This document shows, piece after piece, positions 1 through 4,959 of a stretch of 8,399 nt of DNA (within the stretch, counting starts at the first letter, position 1; each line of letters starts with the position of its first letter). The notes beneath the pieces were generated by a model. It saw only the letters and a program-made list of their open reading frames with translations. It was not told the origin of the DNA and ran no database searches. The DNA comes from Azonexaceae bacterium. Lineage in GTDB: Bacteria > Pseudomonadota > Gammaproteobacteria > Burkholderiales > Rhodocyclaceae. Position numbers and translations under genes: made by a program. The stretch lies in the NCBI GenBank assembly GCA_009469685.1, contig SSTA01000400.1, forward strand, positions 1 through 8,399, given 5' to 3'.

Positions 1-62
1 GCAAATGCGGGCGAGGCGAAGCTGGCAACCGCGAGGGAGAGGACGAGGCGAAGGTCCGGCAT
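1..62 (-). CDS. Exported protein of unknown function, N-terminal fragment cut by window edge
   Basis: Reading leftward from an ATG at 62-60 gives about 20 complete codons before the edge: MPDLRLVLSLAVASFASPAF, followed by a partial codon GC- that must be Ala. This is a textbook Sec signal peptide: short n-region with one Arg, a hydrophobic stretch, and an A-x-A signal peptidase I site ending at the edge. The mature protein is not in the window, so no function can be given. An in-frame ATG at 101-99 has a GGAGG close upstream and would add 13 residues; the 62 start gives the more normal signal peptide. The gene lies 124 nt downstream of the channel gene on the same strand and could be its operon partner or have its own promoter. 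Confidence 0.5.
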   Translation of the reverse strand, partial: MPDLRLVLSLAVASFASPAF

Positions 63-186
63 GGGAGCACCCAGGGGAAAACGACCGCCGGATTCTAGCA
101 TCGCCCTCCACCCCCGACCTGCTGTGGAAAACCCTTAGCTGCCGTCCGCAGCAGGCGCCGGCGATGACTGGATTTCCCGCGACCGA

Positions 187-1230
187 CTAGATCAGGCGGT
201 CGGCCAGCAATCCTTCGAGCTCCATCCGCCCGGCCGGACTGGCCATGGCGATGAGGACGTAGCCGGGCTTGATCAGGTAATCCTTTTCCGGATTGAAATG
301 CCAGGCCCCGTTGCGTTCGCGAATGGCGATCAGAACATAGTCGGCACTGCGCAGTCGGATGTCCCCCAGGGGCTTGGGGATGAAGGCCGCGGGCACCGGG
401 ATTTCCTCGACCCGCAGGTTCTTTTCCGATTTCAGCATCTCGTCCAGGAAGGACACCACGTGGGGACGGATCATCGCCGAGGCGATGCGCATGCCGCCGG
501 TGAAGTTGGGCGAAACGATCTCGTCGGCGCCGGCCTTGCGCATCTTCTCGATATTGCGCACCTCCTGGCAGCGGGCGACGATCCGGACTTCCGGCTTCAA
601 CTGCTTGGCCGTGATGACGATCATCAGATTGCGGGAATCGTCGCCGGTGACGGCGAAGACGCCGCGGGCGCGTTCGAGGTTGGCCCGAAGGAGCACGGCG
701 TCGTCGCTGGCGTCGCCGTGGATGTACAGCAGGCCGGGAACCCGCTCCTTGTATTCGAGCATCCGGTTGGGCTCTTCGTCGACGGCGACGAAATGGCGGT
801 TGGTGGCCTCCAGTTCGCCGGCCACGTTGCGACCGACGCGGCCGAACCCGCAGAGGATGTAATGGCCGTGGAGGCTACGGATCACTTTTTCCATGCGTTT
901 CCTTTGCAGATTGCCGTTGAGGTCGGTTTCCAGGAGGGCCACCGTGACGATGGAGAAGAGCATCGACAGGTTGCCGGCGCCCAGGATGCCCAGGACGACG
1001 GTAAAGCCGCGGGCCATGGGATTGTTCGACATGTCGATGATTTCGCCGAAGCCGATGGTGGCGACGGTGATGAAGGTCATGTAGAAACAGTCGAACCAAG
1101 AATACCGGCCCTCGGTCATCCAGTGATAGCCCACCGTGCCGAGGACATGGACGGCCACCAGCCCCACCAGGGCGTAATTCAGGATACGGACGATGTAGCT
1201 CGCGTGGGTGCGGGCGGCGGCGGTCTGCAT
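187..1230 (-). CDS. 2TM potassium-type ion channel with RCK (TrkA-N/TrkA-C) domains
   Basis: This 347-residue protein is a predicted inner-membrane cation channel gated by a cytoplasmic ligand-binding module. Residues 14-36 form TM1, residues 44-63 a pore helix and selectivity filter, and residues 74-100 TM2. The filter reads TIGFGE (58-63), so it is GFG rather than the classical GYG. An RCK/TrkA-N Rossmann domain follows (about 121-240) with the nucleotide-binding motif GFGRVG (128-133) and an acidic residue (D151) at the end of the second strand. A TrkA-C-like domain occupies about 262-345. Length and order match the MthK/Kch-type 2TM-RCK family. It starts 12 nt after the stop of the DUF3124 gene, with no clear Shine-Dalgarno, so it is probably co-transcribed and may depend on reinitiation. 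Potassium selectivity and the ligand (nucleotide or divalent cation) are inferred from the family, not shown here. Confidence 0.9.
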   Translation of the reverse strand: MQTAAARTHASYIVRILNYALVGLVAVHVLGTVGYHWMTEGRYSWFDCFYMTFITVATIGFGEIIDMSNNPMARGFTVVLGILGAGNLSMLFSIVTVALLETDLNGNLQRKRMEKVIRSLHGHYILCGFGRVGRNVAGELEATNRHFVAVDEEPNRMLEYKERVPGLLYIHGDASDDAVLLRANLERARGVFAVTGDDSRNLMIVITAKQLKPEVRIVARCQEVRNIEKMRKAGADEIVSPNFTGGMRIASAMIRPHVVSFLDEMLKSEKNLRVEEIPVPAAFIPKPLGDIRLRSADYVLIAIRERNGAWHFNPEKDYLIKPGYVLIAMASPAGRMELEGLLADRLI

Positions 1231-1242
1231 AGCGGGCGGCGG

Positions 1243-1719
1243 CTATTCCAGGGAGACGGGGACCGCCTGGGTGGTGAGGATCACCGCTTTACCGGAATCC
1301 ATGTTGGCATGCACCGCTTCCACCAGGGGCGGGTTGATGGCGACTTCGGATTCCCAGCGCAGGATGAAATTGGCGCCCGAGCCGCCCGACTCGTCGTGCA
1401 ACTCGACGAACAGCTCCTGGGTGCCGAGGGGCGCGATGGATGTCGGGACAGGCAGGTACTCGCGCAGAAAGCGGCCGTGGGTGTCGTAGTAGCGGGCCGA
1501 CAGCAGCTTCATGGGGCGGCGGGAATCGGTATTGCGTATGCTCACCAGGGCCGAGAGCAGGACCCGGTAAGGCGATCCGCTACGGCCCACATTGCCGTAG
1601 AGGAGGTGAGAATAGATAGGCAGATAGAGCGCCTGGCCTCGACTCGGCAGGCGCACCTCCTGGGCCGGGGCGCCGCCCATGCAAAGCCACAGGGCCAGGA
1701 CGAATAGTATGGATCTCAT
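1243..1719 (-). CDS. Exported DUF3124 family protein
   Basis: This 158-residue protein has an N-terminal signal peptide (MRSILFVLALWLCMGGAPAQ, with A-P-A before a likely cleavage at Q20 or E21). The mature part carries features I recognise from DUF3124: LPIYSHLLYG (33-42), SIRNTD (60-65), the YYDTHGRFLREYLP segment (77-90), and GGSGANFILRW (111-121) followed by NPPLVEAVH. The biochemical role of the family is unknown; it should be periplasmic or envelope-associated. Cys13 is in the h-region, but the residue before it is Leu, so a lipobox is unlikely. The start is supported by GGGGAGG at 1730-1724, 4 nt before ATG. Upstream, a TATCAT box (1763-1758) resembles a -10 element, but I see no matching -35. 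The stop is 12 nt before the channel gene, suggesting an operon and a possible periplasmic partner for the channel; that link is inference. Confidence 0.85.
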   Translation of the reverse strand: MRSILFVLALWLCMGGAPAQEVRLPSRGQALYLPIYSHLLYGNVGRSGSPYRVLLSALVSIRNTDSRRPMKLLSARYYDTHGRFLREYLPVPTSIAPLGTQELFVELHDESGGSGANFILRWESEVAINPPLVEAVHANMDSGKAVILTTQAVPVSLE

Positions 1720-1881
1720 GGTGCCTCCCCTTCCGCGCCGCCTGGCGCCTGACCCATATGATACCTGGCTGCAAACCGCCGATGTTGGCGGGAATCAAGG
1801 GACTCGCATGGCGCACGGGACGGAGGCGCCGGTCGGCGCTTGGCGTCCCCGTCAGGGAAGGCGGGAATTTCAGGCCGCCGA

Positions 1882-2232
1882 CTACCAGTCCGCATCTTCG
1901 CAGGGCATCATCGGGTGTCCGCGCAGGACGGGTTCCATGAAGATCATTCCGACCGAGGGCTCGCCGATGCCGGCTTCGTCATAGATGCGGCGGAACACTT
2001 CGTCCGCCCGGTCGGCCTCTGCCAGGACGATGACCACGTCCCTCTCGTCGAACAACATCTGGTGGGCACGGACTCGGCGGTTTCCCACTCCCCGGGCGTG
2101 GTGTTGGGAAACCGAAAGCACCCCAGGGGACTCGGCCAGCGCCGCCACCAGGGGCCGGCCGCCACCGGATCGCAGGATGGCGGTAATGAGTTTTTTCTCG
2201 ATGCCGCGCCCGATATGGGCCAGGACGCTCAT
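1882..2232 (-). CDS. Divergent PII-like protein (second of pair)
   Basis: This 116-residue small soluble protein has a PII-like (ferredoxin-like beta-alpha-beta) layout: strand KKLITAIL (13-20), helix about 26-35, strand VLSVSQHHARG (38-48), strand DVVIVLAEADRADEVFRRI (65-83), then GMIFMEPV (95-102). Pairing with a clear PII-like neighbour supports the assignment. It is diverged: the glycine-rich AGAxGAT segment of its neighbour is replaced by SPGVLSV, the region where a T-loop would sit (49-62) is short and basic (GNRRVRAHQML) with no uridylylatable Tyr, and the tail is acidic (CEDADW). ATG overlaps the previous stop (ATGA, 2232-2229). There is only a distant GGAG upstream, so translational coupling is likely. 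It probably regulates, or forms mixed oligomers at, the DUF1538 transporter; the ligand is unknown. Confidence 0.75.
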   Translation of the reverse strand: MSVLAHIGRGIEKKLITAILRSGGGRPLVAALAESPGVLSVSQHHARGVGNRRVRAHQMLFDERDVVIVLAEADRADEVFRRIYDEAGIGEPSVGMIFMEPVLRGHPMMPCEDADW

Positions 2233-2606
2233 CGCTCGCGAGGCTCCACATGCAGGCCGAAGCGGGCAGCGACCTCACGCGGGACGTGGGTCGCCATCTT
2301 TTCCAGCGGCGTCATCCACAGGATGCCCATGCCCGGCGTATCCATCTTGGCGGTGACGAAGATGCGTTCGAATACCACGTCGGCCTGATCCGCCGGCACG
2401 ACAATGTAGATGACCTCCTTGTCCGCATTGACGGTCAGTCCGAGGAGCCCCAGGCGCTTCTGGCGCACCCCGGTGCCATGGGCGTGAAAAATCGTGGCCC
2501 CCTGGGCGCCCGCTTCCTGGGCCGCCTGGACGACGGCATCCGCCGCGCCGCGCTGCACCACGGCCGTGATGAGCACCACATCCACCAGGACGATCATGTC
2601 GCTCAT
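2229..2606 (-). CDS. PII-like signalling protein (P-II family), first of pair
   Basis: This 125-residue protein resembles the transporter-associated PII-like proteins. It has strand VVLITAVVQRGAADAVVQAA (10-29), the characteristic AGAQGATIFHAHGTG (32-46), a T-loop-like segment GVRQKRLGLLGL (46-57), strand KEVIYIVVP (63-71), helix QADVVFERIF (74-83), and PGMGILWMTPLEK (91-103). Canonical GlnB/GlnK T-loop residues, including the modified Tyr51, are absent, so control by GlnD is not expected. Regulation by small-molecule binding is inferred from the family. The start is fixed by a strong AAGGAGGA (2618-2611) and by the ATGA overlap with the DUF1538 stop (2606-2603). An internal start far upstream in the same frame is not needed, because the upstream frame is a shadow of the DUF1538 gene. 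It likely acts as a cytoplasmic trimer on the membrane partner encoded just upstream. Confidence 0.88.
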   Translation of the reverse strand: MSDMIVLVDVVLITAVVQRGAADAVVQAAQEAGAQGATIFHAHGTGVRQKRLGLLGLTVNADKEVIYIVVPADQADVVFERIFVTAKMDTPGMGILWMTPLEKMATHVPREVAARFGLHVEPRER

Positions 2607-4303
2607 GACTTCCTCCTTGTCGGCTGCTTGCGGCGCCCCGGCGCATGCTGCGCCCACAGCCCGACAGCCAGCACGCTCAGAATCGGACCCACCGAGCACA
2701 GGGCCAGGATGCCGAAGCCTTCTGCGGCGCCTACCGCCGCCCCGAGACCGACCCCGAGAGCCAGGAGCAGCGGCACCGTCACCGGGCCGGTGGTCACCCC
2801 GGCGCTGTCCCAGGCCAGATTCACGTACTCCTCCCGGACGATGAGGGTTAGCGCCAGGGCGAGACCGTAGGCAACACCGAGGAGCGTCGCCAGCGGCAGA
2901 TCGAAGAGGATGCGCGCGACGCCCGCCGCCGCTCCCAGACCCACGCCAAAGGCCACGGCGCGGATGAGCAGGCGTTTCTTGAAGGCGCCGTCGGAAATAT
3001 TCTCGACCGTGATGCCCATGGCGTTGAGCGCCGGCTCGGCGACAGTCGCACCGTAACCGACGGAGAAAGCGAAGAGCATAGTCAGCCCGAGGCCAAGGGC
3101 GCGGGGATAGAGGGGAGGCGCTCCGCTTTCGCGGTGGGGCGAAAAGGCCCAGGGCACATTGAGACCGGCCTGGTTGCCCAGTTCCACCAGACCGGCGGTC
3201 AGCCCCAGATTGAAGGCCGCCATGCCCAGGAGGGCGGTGGCAACGCCGTAGAGAAAGACGTCGGCCCGATCGAGGTGCCGCTTCAGGACGATACGCTGAG
3301 TCAGGACGAGGAGCGCCACCAGGGGCAGGATGGCTCGCAGGGCTCCACTCAATTCGGCGAGTGGCGTTTCCCGGTACCAGGGGAGGTCGGCTACGGCGGC
3401 CGGCGCCTCCGGCGGCAGATCGGCGCCGAAGATCGCGACGGCCAGGACCGCTGCCACGGGAAAGAGCGAGGCCAGCGTGACGATGCCAAAGCCTGCCAGG
3501 GGGCTGTCGCCCCGGCCCGCCGAGGCAGAGACGCCGATGCCCATGGCCAGCACCAAGGGCACCGTAACCGGCCCGGTGGTGATGGCGCCACAATCCCATG
3601 CCAGCCCAATCACCCGGGCCAGACCCGGCTGACTGGCCGCATAGGCGGTCAGCCCGAGGCAGACTGGAACGATGGCGAGAATGAGGGTCTTGAGGCGCCA
3701 GCCGAACAGAAAGCGCAAGAGGCCGACGACCACGGCGATGCCGACTCCCGCCGCCACCGCCAAGACCAGTTCTTCCACCCGCGGCCCCAGAAGGGCCTTG
3801 AGCAAGCCCGCCCGTTCTGCCGAGATGCCTTCCCCGGCCACCTGCAGGGCACCGATGGCCGGCTCGGCGAAAGTGGCGGCGACACCCAGAATCCCCCCAA
3901 AGGCAAGGATGGTGAACACACCCACCCGCCCGGGTAGCAGATAACCGATATTTTCGGCAAAGGGCATGAGACCGTGCTTCACCCCCTCCATAAAGAGCAT
4001 GAGCCCCAGAATGACCGCCGCGATGCCCAGGGCGATCAGTTCCGCGTCACCAGGAAACGAGCGCAGCGCCAGGGCCTGGAAGGCCACCAGGAGCAGGGCG
4101 AGCGGCACTACGGCTCGGGTCTGCTCCAGAAAGCGGACGGAGATGTAGGGAGTCAGCAGCCGATGGAGGTCGATGGGGCGCAGACGGCTCTGAGCTGGAG
4201 CCACCTCGCGCTCGAAGGCGACGACATCGTTGTAGCTGATCTGGCGGTGATGGCGGCGGATGGCGCCAAGAAACTGGCCGTAGCGGAGGGTTTTCGGGGG
4301 CAT
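2603..4303 (-). CDS. DUF1538 integral membrane protein with two domain copies, putative transporter
   Basis: With ATG at 4303 this is a 566-residue polytopic inner-membrane protein, beginning with about 60 soluble residues rich in Arg. Two homologous halves (about 64-295 and 316-552) show an internal duplication: TFAEPAIGAL (144-153) matches TVAEPALNAM (420-429), and AWD-x4-TTGPVTVPL occurs at 235-250 and again at 497-512. The double arrangement is as I know it for DUF1538 (PF07556). No biochemical function is established for the family that I know of. Duplicated halves with conserved Glu, Asp and TTGPVTVP motifs in membrane segments suggest an inverted-repeat-type transporter. The Lys/Arg tail (GRRKQPTRRKS) is cytoplasmic in a simple topology. 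The start is uncertain: no good Shine-Dalgarno precedes 4303, and in-frame ATGs at 4351 and 4378 are alternatives. An in-frame ATG at 4462 is excluded because it lies before the terminator at 4428-4396. Its stop overlaps the PII-like start. Confidence 0.85.
   Translation of the reverse strand: MPPKTLRYGQFLGAIRRHHRQISYNDVVAFEREVAPAQSRLRPIDLHRLLTPYISVRFLEQTRAVVPLALLLVAFQALALRSFPGDAELIALGIAAVILGLMLFMEGVKHGLMPFAENIGYLLPGRVGVFTILAFGGILGVAATFAEPAIGALQVAGEGISAERAGLLKALLGPRVEELVLAVAAGVGIAVVVGLLRFLFGWRLKTLILAIVPVCLGLTAYAASQPGLARVIGLAWDCGAITTGPVTVPLVLAMGIGVSASAGRGDSPLAGFGIVTLASLFPVAAVLAVAIFGADLPPEAPAAVADLPWYRETPLAELSGALRAILPLVALLVLTQRIVLKRHLDRADVFLYGVATALLGMAAFNLGLTAGLVELGNQAGLNVPWAFSPHRESGAPPLYPRALGLGLTMLFAFSVGYGATVAEPALNAMGITVENISDGAFKKRLLIRAVAFGVGLGAAAGVARILFDLPLATLLGVAYGLALALTLIVREEYVNLAWDSAGVTTGPVTVPLLLALGVGLGAAVGAAEGFGILALCSVGPILSVLAVGLWAQHAPGRRKQPTRRKS
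2611..2618 (-). promoter_or_regulatory. Strong Shine-Dalgarno of first PII-like gene
   Basis: AAGGAGGA lies inside the 3' end of the DUF1538 gene, 4 nt before the ATG at 2606. It is the best ribosome site in this operon and decides the start. It also suggests the PII-like protein can be made in excess over the membrane protein despite the ATGA overlap. Confidence 0.75.
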
Positions 4304-4395
4304 GGGAGAGGCAGGGCGGGACCACGGGATTCTGCCACAGGCAACCGCCATGTGCGCCCCCGGGACACAAGCTGTCATAATGTTCCCGAGGCCAC

Positions 4396-4428
4396 AAAAA
4401 AAAACCGGCCAGGATGGGATCCGGCCGG
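4396..4428 (-). terminator. Strong intrinsic terminator of the small secreted-protein transcript
   Basis: On the minus strand, CCGGCC (4428-4423) pairs with GGCCGG (4410-4405). Inside it GGATCCC...ATCC extends the stem by four pairs (4422-4419 with 4415-4412), leaving one bulged base and a 3-nt loop. Nine consecutive T follow (4404-4396). There is no T-run on the other side, so it acts only leftward. It separates the small secreted gene from the DUF1538 operon, whose promoter must therefore lie between about 4396 and the DUF1538 start. Confidence 0.88.
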
Positions 4429-4433
4429 CAAAA

Positions 4434-4451
4434 TCCCGGCTTGCGCCGGGA
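4434..4451 (-). other. Hairpin with GCAA tetraloop
   Basis: The minus strand reads TCCCGGC-GCAA-GCCGGGA: seven perfect pairs closing a GNRA-type loop. The first four stem bases are the last part of the CCTCCTCCC motif, so folding and motif exposure are linked. Confidence 0.6.
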
Positions 4452-4499
4452 GGAGGAGACAATGGGTAGCGCGAGGTGGAAGGTGGTCCCGCCGCCGAA

Positions 4500-4522
4500 C
4501 CTCGCCCGCCGAGCGGGCGAGG
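4500..4522 (-). other. Perfect 10-bp GC-rich hairpin
   Basis: CCTCGCCCGC (4522-4513 on the minus strand) pairs perfectly with GCGGGCGAGG (4509-4500) around a 3-nt loop. No T-run follows, so it is not an intrinsic terminator by itself. It is the most stable element of the 3' region by pair count. Confidence 0.6.
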
Positions 4523-4528
4523 AACTTG

Positions 4529-4560
4529 GGGTTAGGGCGGCAGGACCGTAGCCTTAACCC
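4529..4560 (-). other. Stem-loop overlapping the stop codon of the small secreted gene
   Basis: On the minus strand GGGTTAAGGC (4560-4551) pairs with GCCCTAACCC (4538-4529) with a single A-C mismatch and a 12-nt loop. The TAA stop (4556-4554) is inside the left arm, so a terminating ribosome would melt it. No T-run follows. Confidence 0.5.
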
Positions 4561-4799
4561 GCCTTGCCGCCGCGAATCGCGGCGTGGGCGACAGCGGGCG
4601 CCTTGCGGGCGACGGCGGCGGAAACCGCCGGGGCTGCGCCGTGGCCGCTCCAGGCCAGCCCGCCGTCGATCGGTACGCCGGTCATGCGCAGGGTGGCTTC
4701 GTAGCTGCCGCTGTCGCGGGTCGAGTGGATGCGGGGCTCGCCGGCGAAGGCGGGGGCGGCCACGATGAGGGCCGCGAGGGTGAGAATGCTCTTGTTCAT
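4554..4799 (-). CDS. Small secreted protein of unknown function
   Basis: This 81-residue protein begins with a clear Sec signal peptide (MNKSILTLAALIVAAPAFA, cleavage after AFA at residue 19). The mature part is about 62 residues. Its first half (GEPRIHSTRDSGSYEATLRM) is polar and mixed, and its second half is Ala/Gly-rich with several Lys/Arg and His. No Cys is present and I recognise no family. The start is supported by a strong AAAGGAG at 4815-4809, 9 nt before ATG. It has its own intrinsic terminator after a long hairpin-rich 3' region. It is divergent from the LysR gene across 160 nt, so it is the natural candidate target of that regulator; this is inference. A real gene is likely given the ribosome site, signal peptide and terminator, but the protein is probably poorly conserved. 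Confidence 0.72.
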   Translation of the reverse strand: MNKSILTLAALIVAAPAFAGEPRIHSTRDSGSYEATLRMTGVPIDGGLAWSGHGAAPAVSAAVARKAPAVAHAAIRGGKAG

Positions 4800-4891
4800 G
4801 ATTGCGTACTCCTTTCGTATCGACGAAGATGAACGGTGTTTCTTTGGACTTCGCGGTTCGGCGGGTGCCTTTTCCGCGAGTCAGTGGGGCC

Positions 4892-4920
4892 AGAATATCG
4901 ACCTTGCTGCACTGCAACAA
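4892..4920 (-). promoter_or_regulatory. Possible sigma-70 promoter of the small secreted gene
   Basis: The minus strand shows TTGTTG (4920-4915), a 17-nt spacer, and TATTCT (4897-4892). The spacing is ideal but the hexamers are moderate (3 of 6 and 4 of 6 matches). A palindrome at 4904-4917 lies in the spacer, where a bound regulator would affect polymerase. It is about 95 nt upstream of the start codon. Confidence 0.3.
4904..4917. promoter_or_regulatory. Inverted repeat, possible LysR-type operator
   Basis: TTGC-TGCACT-GCAA is a dyad with 4-bp arms that also fits the T-N11-A rule of LysR boxes (T4904, A4916). It is in the divergent LysR/small-gene intergenic region. The arms are short, so chance cannot be excluded. 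Confidence 0.35.
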
Positions 4921-4927
4921 CCGATCA

Positions 4928-4950
4928 TTTCTAACGCGACGCCTTAGAAA
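4928..4950. promoter_or_regulatory. Perfect 7-bp inverted repeat ahead of the LysR gene
   Basis: TTTCTAA (4928-4934) and TTAGAAA (4944-4950) are perfectly complementary with a 9-nt spacer, ending 9 nt before the LysR start. The half-sites contain CTAA/TTAG, similar to the CTAAT core reported for GcvA. This LysR protein is GcvA-like, so autoregulation is plausible. It does not strictly fit T-N11-A. It could also form a leader hairpin that limits LysR translation, as no Shine-Dalgarno is visible there. Confidence 0.45.
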
Positions 4951-4959
4951 ATCTCATCC

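Larger units (their letters stand above)
4396..4560 (-). ncRNA. Structured 3' UTR with tandem hairpins and CCUCCUCCC motif; candidate 3'-derived small RNA
   Basis: From the stop codon of the small secreted gene to the terminator, the minus-strand transcript folds into four hairpins in a row: 4560-4529, 4522-4500, 4451-4434 and the terminator. The third has a GCAA (GNRA-type) tetraloop. Just before it lies CCTCCTCCC (4456-4448), a perfect anti-Shine-Dalgarno-like pyrimidine motif flanked by mostly unpaired sequence. The same motif, downstream of a small ORF, characterises alphaproteobacterial CcsR/Cuckoo small RNAs. The similarity here is limited to motif and location, and no homology is claimed. 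It could equally be only a long structured 3' UTR that protects the mRNA. Confidence 0.35.

Noticed and set aside
139..153. Small inverted repeat GCTGC-N5-GCAGC downstream of the channel gene
   Set aside because: Only 5 bp in the stem, and the following minus-strand TAAGGGTTTT is a poor T-tract; not strong enough to call a terminator.
298..1707. Long open frame on the plus strand (469 codons)
   Set aside because: It runs antisense across the DUF3124 and channel genes. Its product is low-complexity, rich in His, Gly, Asp and Gln, as expected from the reverse of GC-rich coding DNA.
1823..1840. GC-rich hairpin between the second PII-like gene and the DUF3124 gene
   Set aside because: GCGCCG-AC-CGGCGC is a perfect but short dyad with no T-run after it; common by chance at this GC content.
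2607..3599. Upstream extension of the first PII-like frame (to an ATG at 3599)
   Set aside because: The extra residues are Arg/Gly/Pro-rich shadow of the DUF1538 gene. The strong ribosome site and ATGA overlap place the true start at 2606.
4377..4382. CATTAT on the minus strand as a -10 for the DUF1538 operon
   Set aside because: Position is right, but no -35 hexamer at 16-18 nt; the upstream sequence is the terminator T-run.
4304..4462. Longer N-terminus for the DUF1538 protein (ATG at 4462)
   Set aside because: It would begin upstream of, and read through, the intrinsic terminator at 4428-4396 and the hairpin at 4451-4434.
4462..4551. 29-codon plus-strand ORF preceded by AGGAGGAGACA
   Set aside because: The ribosome site looks excellent, but the ORF is antisense to the hairpin-rich 3' region, is very short and Arg/Gly/Pro-rich, and has no visible promoter. 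The same bases read on the minus strand as CCTCCTCCC within a transcript with a good terminator. I could not fully exclude a real small ORF.
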